The notes beneath the pieces are model-generated. The model was not told where the DNA came from and did no database searches. It saw only the letters and a program-made list of their open reading frames with translations. DNA of 48,087 bases from Halanaerobium salsuginis (GTDB taxonomy: Bacteria; Bacillota; Halanaerobiia; Halanaerobiales; Halanaerobiaceae). Of this stretch, positions 25,354 through 33,660 are shown one piece after another (positions within the stretch are counted from its first letter, which is position 1; each line of letters opens with the position of its first letter). The translations under genes and the position numbers were made by a program. The stretch spans positions 1 through 48,087 of the forward strand of contig NZ_FOTI01000023.1 of NCBI RefSeq assembly GCF_900114545.1. The letters are read 5' to 3'.

Positions 25354-26118
25354 ATGAAAACTTTTAAAATTAAAAATACAATTTTAGGAGAAGGAGTACC
25401 TAAAATTTGTGTGCCAATTGTAGCAAAGACTAAGGAAGAAGCAATTGAAGAAGCCAAAAGTTTTGCTGATATTAAAGCAGATCTTGTTGAATTAAGGATA
25501 GACTGGTATGATGAAGTTAATGATATCAAAAAGGTAAAAGATTTATTAAAAGATTTACAACTTATTTTAAAGGACTTACCTCTGTTATTTACTTTCAGAA
25601 CCGCAGAGGAAGGTGGAGAAAAAAAAATCACAATAGAAGACTATATTACCTTAAATAAAGAAGCAGCTAAGTCAGGTTTTGTAGATTTGATAGATGTCGA
25701 AGTATTTAAAGGGGATGAAGTTGTTAAAGATATTATAGCAACTGCTCATCAGGCTGGAATTAAAGTAGTAGCTTCAAATCATGATTTTGATAAAACCCCT
25801 GCTAAAGATGATATTGTTTACCGCTTACGTAAAATGCAAGATTTAGGAGCGGATATTCCCAAGATAGCAGTAATGCCAAAATCAAAATTTGATGTATTAG
25901 AATTATTAGAAGCTACTCTAATAATGCAAGAAAAATATGCTGATCGACCAATTATAACTATGTCAATGTCGGGCAAAGGCGTGATAAGTCGTTTAGCTGG
26001 TGAAGTTTTTGGCTCTTGTTTAACTTTTGGAGCTGCTAAAAAAGCATCTGCCCCGGGGCAAATAGGGGTTAATGAGTTAAGTAATGTTTTAGAAACTATT
26101 CATAAAAGTTCTAACTAG
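25354..26118 (+). CDS. aroD: 3-Dehydroquinate dehydratase, type I
   Basis: The 254-residue enzyme interconverts 3-dehydroquinate and 3-dehydroshikimate through a Schiff base. The catalytic pair is exactly at the classical positions: His143 in SNHDFDKTP and Lys170 in DIPKIAVMP. LVELRIDW near residue 44 and MSMSGKGVISR near 203 are also diagnostic. The start is ATG 25354 with AAAGGATG. In biosynthesis it would serve the shikimate pathway, but clustering with YdiB-type dehydrogenase, an MFS carrier and CoA-ester enzymes argues for use in quinate/shikimate dissimilation; both roles remain possible. Confidence 0.96.
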   Translation: MKTFKIKNTILGEGVPKICVPIVAKTKEEAIEEAKSFADIKADLVELRIDWYDEVNDIKKVKDLLKDLQLILKDLPLLFTFRTAEEGGEKKITIEDYITLNKEAAKSGFVDLIDVEVFKGDEVVKDIIATAHQAGIKVVASNHDFDKTPAKDDIVYRLRKMQDLGADIPKIAVMPKSKFDVLELLEATLIMQEKYADRPIITMSMSGKGVISRLAGEVFGSCLTFGAAKKASAPGQIGVNELSNVLETIHKSSN

Positions 26119-26156
26119 TTTTAGCTAAATATTGTTTTTATAGTAGGAGAATAATT

Positions 26157-26282
26157 TTGACTAATTTATTTAAATATGGATTTTATTTTAAATATTTAGC
26201 AATTCTTTTAATAAAAGCTATTTTTAACGAATTTAAGCTAAAATGTATTAGTGAAAAATCATTTATTATTGGGGGGGTATAA
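26157..26282 (+). CDS. Possible small protein (41 aa) coupled to dctQ
   Basis: A TTG at 26157 has AGGAGA six bases upstream and opens a 41-residue frame ending in TAA that overlaps the dctQ ATG (TAATG). The peptide is hydrophobic and basic (NLFKYGFYFKYLAILLIKAI). Its end is encoded by the G-rich ribosome site of dctQ. It could be a leader whose translation opens dctQ, or a chance frame; no family is recognised. Two other small frames in the window (32671, 35097) share the TAATG coupling. Confidence 0.3.
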   Translation: MTNLFKYGFYFKYLAILLIKAIFNEFKLKCISEKSFIIGGV

Positions 26283-26761
26283 TGAAAGTAATAAAATGGC
26301 TTGATAATAATCTAGAAGAATTTTTAATGGTTATGTTTCTTATTTTAATGATATTTATTATGGGAGTGCAGGTTTTTGCCAGATATTTTTTGAATTATTC
26401 TCTTTCCTGGTCGGAGGAAATTAGTAGATATTTATTTATTTGGTCAGCATTTATTAGTGTAAGTTATTGTACTAAAAAATGTATTTCAATTAAAATAGAA
26501 CATTTAGTAGCTGAATTACCAGTCAGAAAAAAAGCTTTTGCTAAATTAGTTAATCATACAATTGAACTTATTTTTTTCGTATATATATTATACTTTTCAG
26601 TTTTGTATGTTATTTCTGCTGTTAAGAGTGGTCAGCTAAGTCCAGCTTTTAGAATTCCAATGTATTATGTTCAGGCCGCCCCCTTAGTTAGTTTTATTTT
26701 AGTTATTATTCGGATTATCCAGAGATGGATTATTGAATTTAAAACAATGATGGGGGTTTAA
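26282..26761 (+). CDS. dctQ: TRAP transporter, small membrane subunit DctQ
   Basis: The 159-residue protein has four predicted helices. The family pattern is clear: MGVQVFARYFLNYSLSWSEE (helix 1 end and first loop, about residues 33-52) followed by ISRYLFIWSAFISVSYC. A run of seven G bases just upstream serves as ribosome site. It forms the membrane part of a TRAP carrier with DctM, encoded three bases downstream. The set directly follows the aroD-like gene, so a hydroaromatic carboxylate is a reasonable substrate. Confidence 0.92.
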   Translation: MKVIKWLDNNLEEFLMVMFLILMIFIMGVQVFARYFLNYSLSWSEEISRYLFIWSAFISVSYCTKKCISIKIEHLVAELPVRKKAFAKLVNHTIELIFFVYILYFSVLYVISAVKSGQLSPAFRIPMYYVQAAPLVSFILVIIRIIQRWIIEFKTMMGV

Positions 26762-26764
26762 GCT

Positions 26765-28057
26765 ATGCCAATTACATTAGTTTTCTTAATTTTTATTATA
26801 TGTATATTACTTGCCATACCAGTCTCTATCTCGTTAGGAATTATTTCAATATTACCTGGAGCTTTTGATCCATCTTTTACAGCCAGTGGTCAATATATAG
26901 TTAGTTCTATGTTGGGAGGAGTAAATAGTTTTCCTCTACTTGCTGTGCCTATGTTTGTGTTGGCAGGAGTTATCATGGCTAGAGGTGGAATTTCAAAAAA
27001 AATATTTGATATTTTTACATATTTTATTGGTAAATTTACTGGAGGTATGCCTTCAGCAGTTGTAATTACCTGTTTATTTTATGGGGCTATTTCTGGTTCT
27101 GCTCCTGCTACAGTTGCTGCAGTAGGTAGTATGACTATTCCAGTTTTAACTGAATTGGGTTATGATAAATTATTTGTAACAGGTATTTTGGCTACAGCAG
27201 GAAGTTTGGGCGTTATTATACCGCCAAGTATACCTTTTATTATGTACGGAATGTCTTCGGGAGAATCGGTAAGTGAGCTTTTTTTAGCCGGGATCATGCC
27301 GGGAGTTTTAATTGCTTTTCTATTAGTAGTATATTGTGTTTATCATTCTAAAAAACATGGAGAAGATAAAGAAAAGATAGCAAAAAAACTTAATGAATTA
27401 CGTGCTAAAGGAGTTATGAGTCTTTTTAAAGAAAGCTTTTGGGCTATTTTATCCCCGGTAATAATTTTAGGCTGTATTTATAGTGGCTTTGCTTCCCCGA
27501 CAGAAGCAGCAGTATTATCTGTTTTTTATTCACTTTTTATTAGTTTGTTTATCTATAAAACACTTAAAATTAAAGATTTATGGGGGATTTTTGTTAGTGC
27601 AGTAAAAACTTTTTCACCAGTGTTATTTATTTTAGCAGCTTCAATGGCTTTTTCTAGAATGCTTACTTTAATGCAAGTTCCTCAGATGATTAGTAGCTGG
27701 ATATTAGGAAATATAGTAAATGAAGTGTTTATTTTAATTATAATAAATATTTTATTGTTAATTGTAGGTATGATAATGGATACAACTCCAGCTATTTTGA
27801 TATTGTCTCCAATTTTACTTCCAATTATTAAAGAAATAGGGATTTCCCCAATTCAGTTTGGAGTTATTGTAGTTATAAACTTAGCAATTGGTTTTGTAAC
27901 TCCTCCTATCGGAATTAACTTATTTGTGGCGAGTTCATTGACTGATATACCCGTATTTAAAATTTCTAGACAAGTTATGCCCATAATTTATCTTTTTATA
28001 ATTGCACTGCTGTTAATAACATTTATCCCAAATATTAGTTTGATATTGTTAAATTAA
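26765..28057 (+). CDS. dctM: TRAP transporter, large membrane subunit DctM
   Basis: The 430-residue protein has about 12 to 13 helices. Diagnostic segments are GGMPSAVVITCLFYGAISGS near residue 93, PPSIPFIMYG, FASPTEAAV and GFVTPPIGINLF near 377. DctM carries the Na+-coupled translocation path of TRAP systems. It lies three bases behind dctQ and uses a GGGGG ribosome site within the dctQ end, so the two subunits are coupled. Its partner binding protein follows. Confidence 0.94.
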   Translation: MPITLVFLIFIICILLAIPVSISLGIISILPGAFDPSFTASGQYIVSSMLGGVNSFPLLAVPMFVLAGVIMARGGISKKIFDIFTYFIGKFTGGMPSAVVITCLFYGAISGSAPATVAAVGSMTIPVLTELGYDKLFVTGILATAGSLGVIIPPSIPFIMYGMSSGESVSELFLAGIMPGVLIAFLLVVYCVYHSKKHGEDKEKIAKKLNELRAKGVMSLFKESFWAILSPVIILGCIYSGFASPTEAAVLSVFYSLFISLFIYKTLKIKDLWGIFVSAVKTFSPVLFILAASMAFSRMLTLMQVPQMISSWILGNIVNEVFILIIINILLLIVGMIMDTTPAILILSPILLPIIKEIGISPIQFGVIVVINLAIGFVTPPIGINLFVASSLTDIPVFKISRQVMPIIYLFIIALLLITFIPNISLILLN

Positions 28058-28074
28058 AATAAGTAGGTGACTTT

Positions 28075-29097
28075 ATGCAGAAAAAAAGAATAATAATGGT
28101 TTTTTTATTAGTTATAATTGTGATTTTGGTCACTATTTCTTACAAGGACCTCTCTAATGCTGACACACAATATTATGCCTGGCCGCTTGGAACTGCCAGT
28201 CCAGAAGATACAGTAACAAACATATTTGCGCGTAAGTTTGCTCAGGAAGTTAATGAGCTCAGTGACGGAAAAATGAAAATTGAAGTTTATGGTAATAGTG
28301 TTATTGGTACGGATAGAGAACTTCTAGAAAGCTGTAAAAATGGAGATATACCTTTTGTGGCTCAAAATACTGCCCCTCAGGTTACTTTTATGCCAGAAAT
28401 TGCAGTATTTGATATTCCCAGTGCTTTTTCTTCAATTGATGAAGTTAGGGCTACAGTTGATAATCAAGAGTTTAATAATTATATTCAAGAAGTTTATCAG
28501 AAAGCTGGCTATAAATTGCTTGCTTTTGCAGATCAGGGATTTAGGGTAATGACAACTAATAAAAGAATTGACAAGTTAGCTGATTTTAATGGCCTAAAGA
28601 TTAGGACAATGGGTAATACTTATCATTTAGCTTTCTGGAAATCTCTTGGAGCTAATCCAACGCCAATGTCTTTTAGTGAAGTTTATATTGGACTTCAACA
28701 GGGAACTATTGATGCTCAGGAAAATCCTTACGAAGTTATTGCTTCAAGTAAATTATATGAGCAGCAAAAATATTTAGTTAAAACTAATCATTTACCACAC
28801 TTAATATCATTAATTGTGAGTGATGAATTTTATCAAGGCCTACCTGCAGATGAACAGAAGATTATCGATAAAGCAGCTAAGATAGCTCAGCTATATGCCA
28901 GACAAACTTCTGATCAAAGAATTGAATCTAAGTTAAAATTAATTGAAGAAAAAGGTACCGAGGTAATAGAAGTTTCAGATGAATTATATAAAGAAATTAA
29001 TGAAAGATCTATTCCGGTTTACGAAAAGATTAGAAATGAAATTGGGGACGAAGTTACTGGACTATATATAAAAGAAAGTAAAAACTATCATCAATAG
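28075..29097 (+). CDS. dctP: TRAP transporter, solute-binding protein DctP
   Basis: The 340-residue protein begins with a hydrophobic signal or anchor segment (IIMVFLLVIIVILVTI) without a lipobox, then a DctP domain: GLKIRTMGN contains the arginine that binds the ligand carboxylate in this family, followed by ANPTPMSFSEVYIGLQQGTI and DAQENP. The gene order Q-M-P is common when the binding protein comes last. The ligand is probably an organic acid; from the neighbours, quinate or shikimate is proposed. An intrinsic terminator follows. Confidence 0.92.
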   Translation: MQKKRIIMVFLLVIIVILVTISYKDLSNADTQYYAWPLGTASPEDTVTNIFARKFAQEVNELSDGKMKIEVYGNSVIGTDRELLESCKNGDIPFVAQNTAPQVTFMPEIAVFDIPSAFSSIDEVRATVDNQEFNNYIQEVYQKAGYKLLAFADQGFRVMTTNKRIDKLADFNGLKIRTMGNTYHLAFWKSLGANPTPMSFSEVYIGLQQGTIDAQENPYEVIASSKLYEQQKYLVKTNHLPHLISLIVSDEFYQGLPADEQKIIDKAAKIAQLYARQTSDQRIESKLKLIEEKGTEVIEVSDELYKEINERSIPVYEKIRNEIGDEVTGLYIKESKNYHQ

Positions 29098-29150
29098 ATA
29101 GAGTTTAAATAAATCACAGGGATAAGTAAAATCAAATAGATTTAGCAAAT

Positions 29151-29188
29151 AATTCTCAGCCTTTGATTAGGTTGAGAATTATTTTTTT
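29151..29188 (+). terminator. Terminator of the TRAP operon
   Basis: An 11-bp stem (29151-29161 with 29170-29180, one G-U pair) is followed by seven T bases at 29182-29188. It closes the long plus-strand cluster and may also act on the convergent hydE transcript. Confidence 0.85.
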
Positions 29189-29274
29189 GTATATAGTTAA
29201 TTTTTGCAGCAATTAGACTGAAATATTCTATTTTATATAAAACAAATTAATCTGTTTAGCTAAAACAAATTTAT

Positions 29275-30354
29275 TTAATTTGAATTGCGTTTAAAATAGT
29301 GGGGAGAATCTCCCCATTTATTATAGCCAATTTTTGCATTTAATTCTTTACTTAAATCAAATTTTTTGAACTCGTCTGCTGCTGAAACACCTATTAATTC
29401 TTTGTTTTCATAAAGTTGATAATCTTTTCTATAATTTGGGTGGGTAATTACCGGCATAATAATATTAGCACCTGCTTTTAAGCCTCTTTTTTTGCCATCT
29501 GGACTCAGAGCATCTAAGGCTGTAGTGGCTGCAATATTTATATCAGGGATTAAAATTCTGAGAGCAGCGATCATTTTTAGAGCTAGATCAAAGTTTCGTA
29601 CTTTTAATATTTTTTCATCAACTATTTTTTTAGCCAGTGGTGTTTGCTTATGAATAACATAAGGTCCCATTCCTACCATATCTACGTCAATTTCTTTAAA
29701 AAATAATAGATCATTGGCCAGGTCTTCTATTGTCTGACCTGGCAGTCCAATCATAACTCCTGTCCCAACCTGATAGCCTATTTCTCTTAGTATATTTAAA
29801 CAGTTAAGCCTTTTTTTAAAACTATGACTTACTGGATGAATATTTTCATATAATTTTTGATTAGAACTCTCTATTCTCAGCAGGTAACGATGTGCTCCTA
29901 ATTCAAACCACTTTTGATAGGTTTTTTTATCCTGTTCACCTAAAGAAAGAGTTATTCCTAATTTATTGTTACTTAAATTTTTAATTTCTTTAATTAAATC
30001 GTTAACAAAATTTATAAACTCGGGATCATTTCTTTCTCCAGATTGAAGTACAATAGAAGCATAGTTATTTTTATAAATCCAGCCAGCACTTTCCAAAATT
30101 TCTGTTTTGCTCATTTTAAATCTATTAATCTTTTGATTAGATTTTCTAATACCGCAATAATAACAATCTTTACTGCAAATATTACTAAATTCTATAATTC
30201 CACGTAGATAAATTTCTCTATCCAAATTGTTAATTCTTAATTGATAAGCAGTTTTAAATAATTCTTTTAATTCTGCTGTCTGCTTTAGATTCAGCAAATA
30301 TTTAAGCTGATTTGAAGTCAGATTTCCAGCTGAATTTTTAATATCTATCTGCAT
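29275..30354 (-). CDS. hydE: [FeFe]-hydrogenase maturase HydE (radical SAM)
   Basis: The 359-residue protein has the radical SAM cluster motif CSKDCYYCGIR (Cys60, Cys64, Cys67) after YLRGIIEFSN, typical of HydE. Further signs are LQSGE, GTGVMIGLPGQTIEDL, MGPYVIH and AATTALDAL. HydE helps to build the dithiomethylamine ligand of the H-cluster. The length fits the roughly 350-residue norm. The gene stands alone, divergent from the PTS regulator, without hydF or hydG nearby. The minus-strand start ATG at 30354 has a GTGGTGA ribosome site. The match to HydE rather than biotin synthase or PylB is strong but was made by eye. Confidence 0.9.
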   Translation of the reverse strand: MQIDIKNSAGNLTSNQLKYLLNLKQTAELKELFKTAYQLRINNLDREIYLRGIIEFSNICSKDCYYCGIRKSNQKINRFKMSKTEILESAGWIYKNNYASIVLQSGERNDPEFINFVNDLIKEIKNLSNNKLGITLSLGEQDKKTYQKWFELGAHRYLLRIESSNQKLYENIHPVSHSFKKRLNCLNILREIGYQVGTGVMIGLPGQTIEDLANDLLFFKEIDVDMVGMGPYVIHKQTPLAKKIVDEKILKVRNFDLALKMIAALRILIPDINIAATTALDALSPDGKKRGLKAGANIIMPVITHPNYRKDYQLYENKELIGVSAADEFKKFDLSKELNAKIGYNKWGDSPHYFKRNSN

Positions 30355-30597
30355 TGTATCACCACTTTATTTAAATTTAAAAGAAAGAATGCTTTTTAAT
30401 TATATTTAGATTTTTTTATTAAATTATTGTTTAGTTTAATAAAATTATATCATTTTAAAGAAGTTATTTATATATATTCAATTAAAAATTACGTTTAGTT
30501 AATATTAATTATATTATATTTATTACCACATTAATCTGGAAATAGACGTCAGCTCTCAGCTCTACTATTTTTAAATTTTTTGTGCTATTATAAAAAC

Positions 30598-30612
30598 AAG
30601 TTAACTTAAGTT
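30598..30612 (+). promoter_or_regulatory. Overlapping palindromes upstream of the PTS regulator
   Basis: AAGTTAACTTAAGTT contains two overlapping perfect 10-bp palindromes. It is about 45 bases before the regulator start and just after TATAAA-like sequence at 30590-30595, a sensible place for an operator. The remainder of 30355-30654 is AT-rich and shows no gene. Confidence 0.3.
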
Positions 30613-30654
30613 GATTTTTATAAATGATCCCAAATAAATATGTGGTGATTAAAT

Positions 30655-32670
30655 ATGGTAAATTTACCAACCAAAAGATTAAAAGATATTTTGTTTAGTT
30701 TACTTAAAAGTCTAAAACCAATTACAATAAGTGATCTGGCAAATAAGTTAAACGTATCTAATCGAACTATTCGCAGTGATCTAAATAAATTAGCAGAATG
30801 GGGGTTAAATAGAAATTTAAACTTAATTAAAAAGACAGGAGTTGGTGTCTGGTTAGAGATTGATGACTTAAGAAGAAGGCAGTTCTTACAATCACTTGGT
30901 CGAGTTAATAATTATACTGAGCAGTTATCTCCTTATCAGCGAGAACAATATATTTTAAGATTATTGTTACAGTTTGAGAGTAAATATACTGCTCAATCAT
31001 TAGCAGAAGAATTATATGTTAGCCGTGCTACTGTTTATAAAGACTTAAAAGAAGTAGAAAAGTGGTTAGTAAAATATAACTTAACTTTAGAAAGAGAAAG
31101 AAATTATATATTAAATATCAAAGGTCAGGAGTCTGATTGGAGAAAAGCAGTTGCAGATTTATTAGCAAGATTGAAAAACAATCAGAAATTGAATGATATT
31201 TTAGCAGAATCAGATGACTTTTCTCCTGATAGTCGTTTTGATAATCAGACTTATCATCAGATAAATAGTCTTTTAGGTGATATTAGGCTTGAAAAAATTG
31301 AGAGTATTTTATCTGAGTTAGAAAAATCATTAGATTTTGTGTTTACAGATGAAGCTTTTATTGGTTTAGTTATTCATATAGCAATTAGTTTTGAAAGGCT
31401 AAAAAAAGGTAAAGATATCAAAATGAATCAGGAGCAGCTGGAAAGTTTGAAAAACAAAACAGAGTTTAAAGTTGCAGAATTAATTGCTCAAAAATTGCAG
31501 ACTGAACTTGGTATTATAATACCAACAGCTGAAATTGGATATATTTCTTTGCATATTCTGGGATCTAAATTAAAACAAGACATCAACTCTGTTAGAGTAG
31601 ATGATGTTTTAAAAAATTCAGATGATCAAGTTATAATGATTGCTAGAGATATTATAATAACCGCCGAAGAAGTATTAAGTATAGATTTAAGTAAAGATAA
31701 ACAGTTATTATTAGGACTAGTTTTACATTTAAGATCTACTATTAATAGATTGAAATATGGGATGAGTTTAAGAAATCCTTTATTAAGCCAGATAAAAAGT
31801 AATTATCCGGCTATTTATGGAGCAGCCTGGGCCACAAGTGTTATTTTTGAAGAACATTTAGGAGTAAAAATTGAAGAAGAAGAAATAGGTTATTTGGCTA
31901 TTCATTTAGGAGCTGCTTTAGAACGAATAAATAATAAAATTAAAGCTATTGTGGTTTGTGGAAGTGGAATTGGAACTTCCCAACTGGCAGCGACTAAGTT
32001 AGCTAGCCGTCTGCTTAATTTAGAAATAGTTGATTTATTAGCGGTTCATGAATTAAAGCAAGAAAATTTACAAGGAATTGATATTATTATAACTACGGTT
32101 CCTTTGCAAGAATTTAATGATAATATTGTCCAGGTTAGTCCTTTAATAACAGATAATGATATTAATTTAATTAAGACTAAAGTTAATAATTTATTGACTG
32201 TTAAAAAACAGAATATTTTAAATGTTAAATATGATAAAATTGATGAGTTATTTGATAATGACTTAATATTTATTAATTTGAATATAAATTCTAAAGTAGA
32301 AATAATTAAGTTTTTAAGTAATAAACTACTTATTAAAGATCGAGTAGATGAGTTTTTTGTTGAATCAGTTTTAGAAAGAGAAGAATTCACTTCTACCAGG
32401 ATGGCAATGGGAGTTGCAATTCCACATGGAACAGAAGAAAGACATATTTTAAAGTCAGCTATTGCTGTAGCAACACTGGCCAGGCCAGTTGAATGGGGGG
32501 ATGGATTTGTAAAAATTATTTTTCTACTGGCTCTTAAAAAAGAAGAAGGCAGGAAATTTTTTAAACATTTTCACCCCATTTTGGAGAATGAAATTATATT
32601 AAATAAACTTAAGAATACTTCTGAAAAACGATTAATAATCGAAAGTATATTAAAATTTAATCAGAGGTAA
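30655..32670 (+). CDS. PRD-containing transcriptional activator (MtlR/BglG type) with PTS IIB and IIA domains
   Basis: The 671-residue regulator has an N-terminal HTH (ITISDLANKLNVSNRTIRSD, residues 21-40), a second HTH (YTAQSLAEELYVSRATVYKD, about 115-134), two PRD domains (HIAISFERLKKG; LVLHLRSTINRLKYG), a GatB-like IIB domain with Cys435 in VVCGSGIGTS and an EIIA-type domain with His591 in AIPHGTE. PTS-dependent phosphorylation of the PRD, IIB and IIA residues normally tunes its activity. It heads the PTS genes and likely activates them when substrate flows. The start is ATG 30655 with GTGGTGA upstream. Confidence 0.92.
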   Translation: MVNLPTKRLKDILFSLLKSLKPITISDLANKLNVSNRTIRSDLNKLAEWGLNRNLNLIKKTGVGVWLEIDDLRRRQFLQSLGRVNNYTEQLSPYQREQYILRLLLQFESKYTAQSLAEELYVSRATVYKDLKEVEKWLVKYNLTLERERNYILNIKGQESDWRKAVADLLARLKNNQKLNDILAESDDFSPDSRFDNQTYHQINSLLGDIRLEKIESILSELEKSLDFVFTDEAFIGLVIHIAISFERLKKGKDIKMNQEQLESLKNKTEFKVAELIAQKLQTELGIIIPTAEIGYISLHILGSKLKQDINSVRVDDVLKNSDDQVIMIARDIIITAEEVLSIDLSKDKQLLLGLVLHLRSTINRLKYGMSLRNPLLSQIKSNYPAIYGAAWATSVIFEEHLGVKIEEEEIGYLAIHLGAALERINNKIKAIVVCGSGIGTSQLAATKLASRLLNLEIVDLLAVHELKQENLQGIDIIITTVPLQEFNDNIVQVSPLITDNDINLIKTKVNNLLTVKKQNILNVKYDKIDELFDNDLIFINLNINSKVEIIKFLSNKLLIKDRVDEFFVESVLEREEFTSTRMAMGVAIPHGTEERHILKSAIAVATLARPVEWGDGFVKIIFLLALKKEEGRKFFKHFHPILENEIILNKLKNTSEKRLIIESILKFNQR

Positions 32671-32796
32671 ATGCTAAAATATCAGAAGGTGAATAACAGT
32701 GGCTCCGCCTGCTTTTTATTATTGGCAATATCTATCTATTATTTGCTAGTTAACCTATTTTTTAAGCTATTTATTTGGCAGGGAGGTATTAATTAA
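32671..32796 (+). CDS. Possible small membrane protein (41 aa) between regulator and PTS IIA
   Basis: An ATG directly after the regulator stop opens a 41-residue frame with one hydrophobic stretch (CFLLLAISIYYLLVNLFF) and ends at a TAA overlapping the IIA ATG. Its own ribosome site would be GAGGT, only two bases from the ATG, which is weak. The arrangement suggests translational coupling, but the frame may be accidental. No family is recognised. Confidence 0.3.
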   Translation: MLKYQKVNNSGSACFLLLAISIYYLLVNLFFKLFIWQGGIN

Positions 32797-33254
32797 TGAA
32801 TGATCTATATATAGATGAAAATTTAATTGAAATTGATCTAAATTTAAACAATAAAGAAGAAATTATTAAAAAATTAAGCAATATTTTAGAAACAGCTGGT
32901 CTTGTAAAAGAGACATATCAATCAGCAGTATTGAAAAGAGAAAAAGAATTTCCAACAGCTTTAGAAACAGAAAGTATAGGTTTTGCTATTCCACATACTG
33001 ACCCTCAATATGTTAATAAAGCTGCTGTTGCCGTTGCTAGATTAAAAAATACAGTTAATTTTATCAGTATGGAGAATTATGAAAAAAATATTGCAGTCAA
33101 ATTAGTATTTCTACTTGCAATAACGGATCCGTCTAAACAAGTCAAAGTATTGCAGAAATTAATTAAATTAATGCAAAATAAAGAAATAGTTAATACTATT
33201 CTAAGAGCAGATAACCAAAAAAAATTGAGTGAAATTTTAAAAAATAATTTTTAA
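32796..33254 (+). CDS. PTS system, galactitol-type IIA component
   Basis: The 152-residue protein is a single EIIA domain of the fructose/mannitol-galactitol class. His67 in GFAIPHTDP is the phosphorylation site, and VFLLAITDPSKQVKVLQKL is typical of the GatA branch. The ribosome site is GGGAGG. It relays phosphate from HPr to the IIB protein encoded next. The sugar is not fixed by IIA sequence. Confidence 0.9.
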   Translation: MNDLYIDENLIEIDLNLNNKEEIIKKLSNILETAGLVKETYQSAVLKREKEFPTALETESIGFAIPHTDPQYVNKAAVAVARLKNTVNFISMENYEKNIAVKLVFLLAITDPSKQVKVLQKLIKLMQNKEIVNTILRADNQKKLSEILKNNF

Positions 33255-33278
33255 ATAAAAATTTAGGAGGTAATAATA

Positions 33279-33566
33279 ATGAATAAGAAAAAAGTTCTGG
33301 TGGCCTGTGGATCCGGGATTGCGACTTCAACTATCATCATGGACAAATTAGAAGAAGGTTTAGCAGAGAGGGGAATTGAAGTTGAATTTGAGCAATGTAA
33401 AATTTCAGAAGCTAAAAATTATATTGAAGATTTAAGTATAGATATTATAATTCTAAATGGTCCAGTAAATAGCGAATATAGTATACCTGCTTTTAGTGGA
33501 GTTAGTTTTTTGACTGGAATTGGTGAAGAAGAGTTATTTGATAAAATAGTTGCCGAGCTTGAATAA
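33279..33566 (+). CDS. PTS system, galactitol-type IIB component
   Basis: The 95-residue protein has the GatB fold start KKVLVACGSGIATSTIIMDK, with Cys10 as phosphate acceptor. Length is normal for stand-alone IIB proteins of this family. It lies 24 bases behind the IIA gene with TTAGGAGG as ribosome site. It passes phosphate to the sugar as it enters through IIC. Confidence 0.92.
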   Translation: MNKKKVLVACGSGIATSTIIMDKLEEGLAERGIEVEFEQCKISEAKNYIEDLSIDIIILNGPVNSEYSIPAFSGVSFLTGIGEEELFDKIVAELE

Positions 33567-33660
33567 TTAAGAGCTGTTTTTACTAACTATTTTTAATTCA
33601 AGTTTAATAGAGTAGTTTAAACAAATTGTTTAATCATTTTAGATCAGGAGGGAAATAACA

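Noticed and set aside
22983-26118. ydiB and aroD genes as ordinary shikimate-pathway biosynthesis
   Set aside because: The dehydrogenase has YdiB-type residues, and the neighbours are transporters and CoA-ester enzymes with no other aromatic biosynthesis genes. A biosynthetic role is still not excluded.
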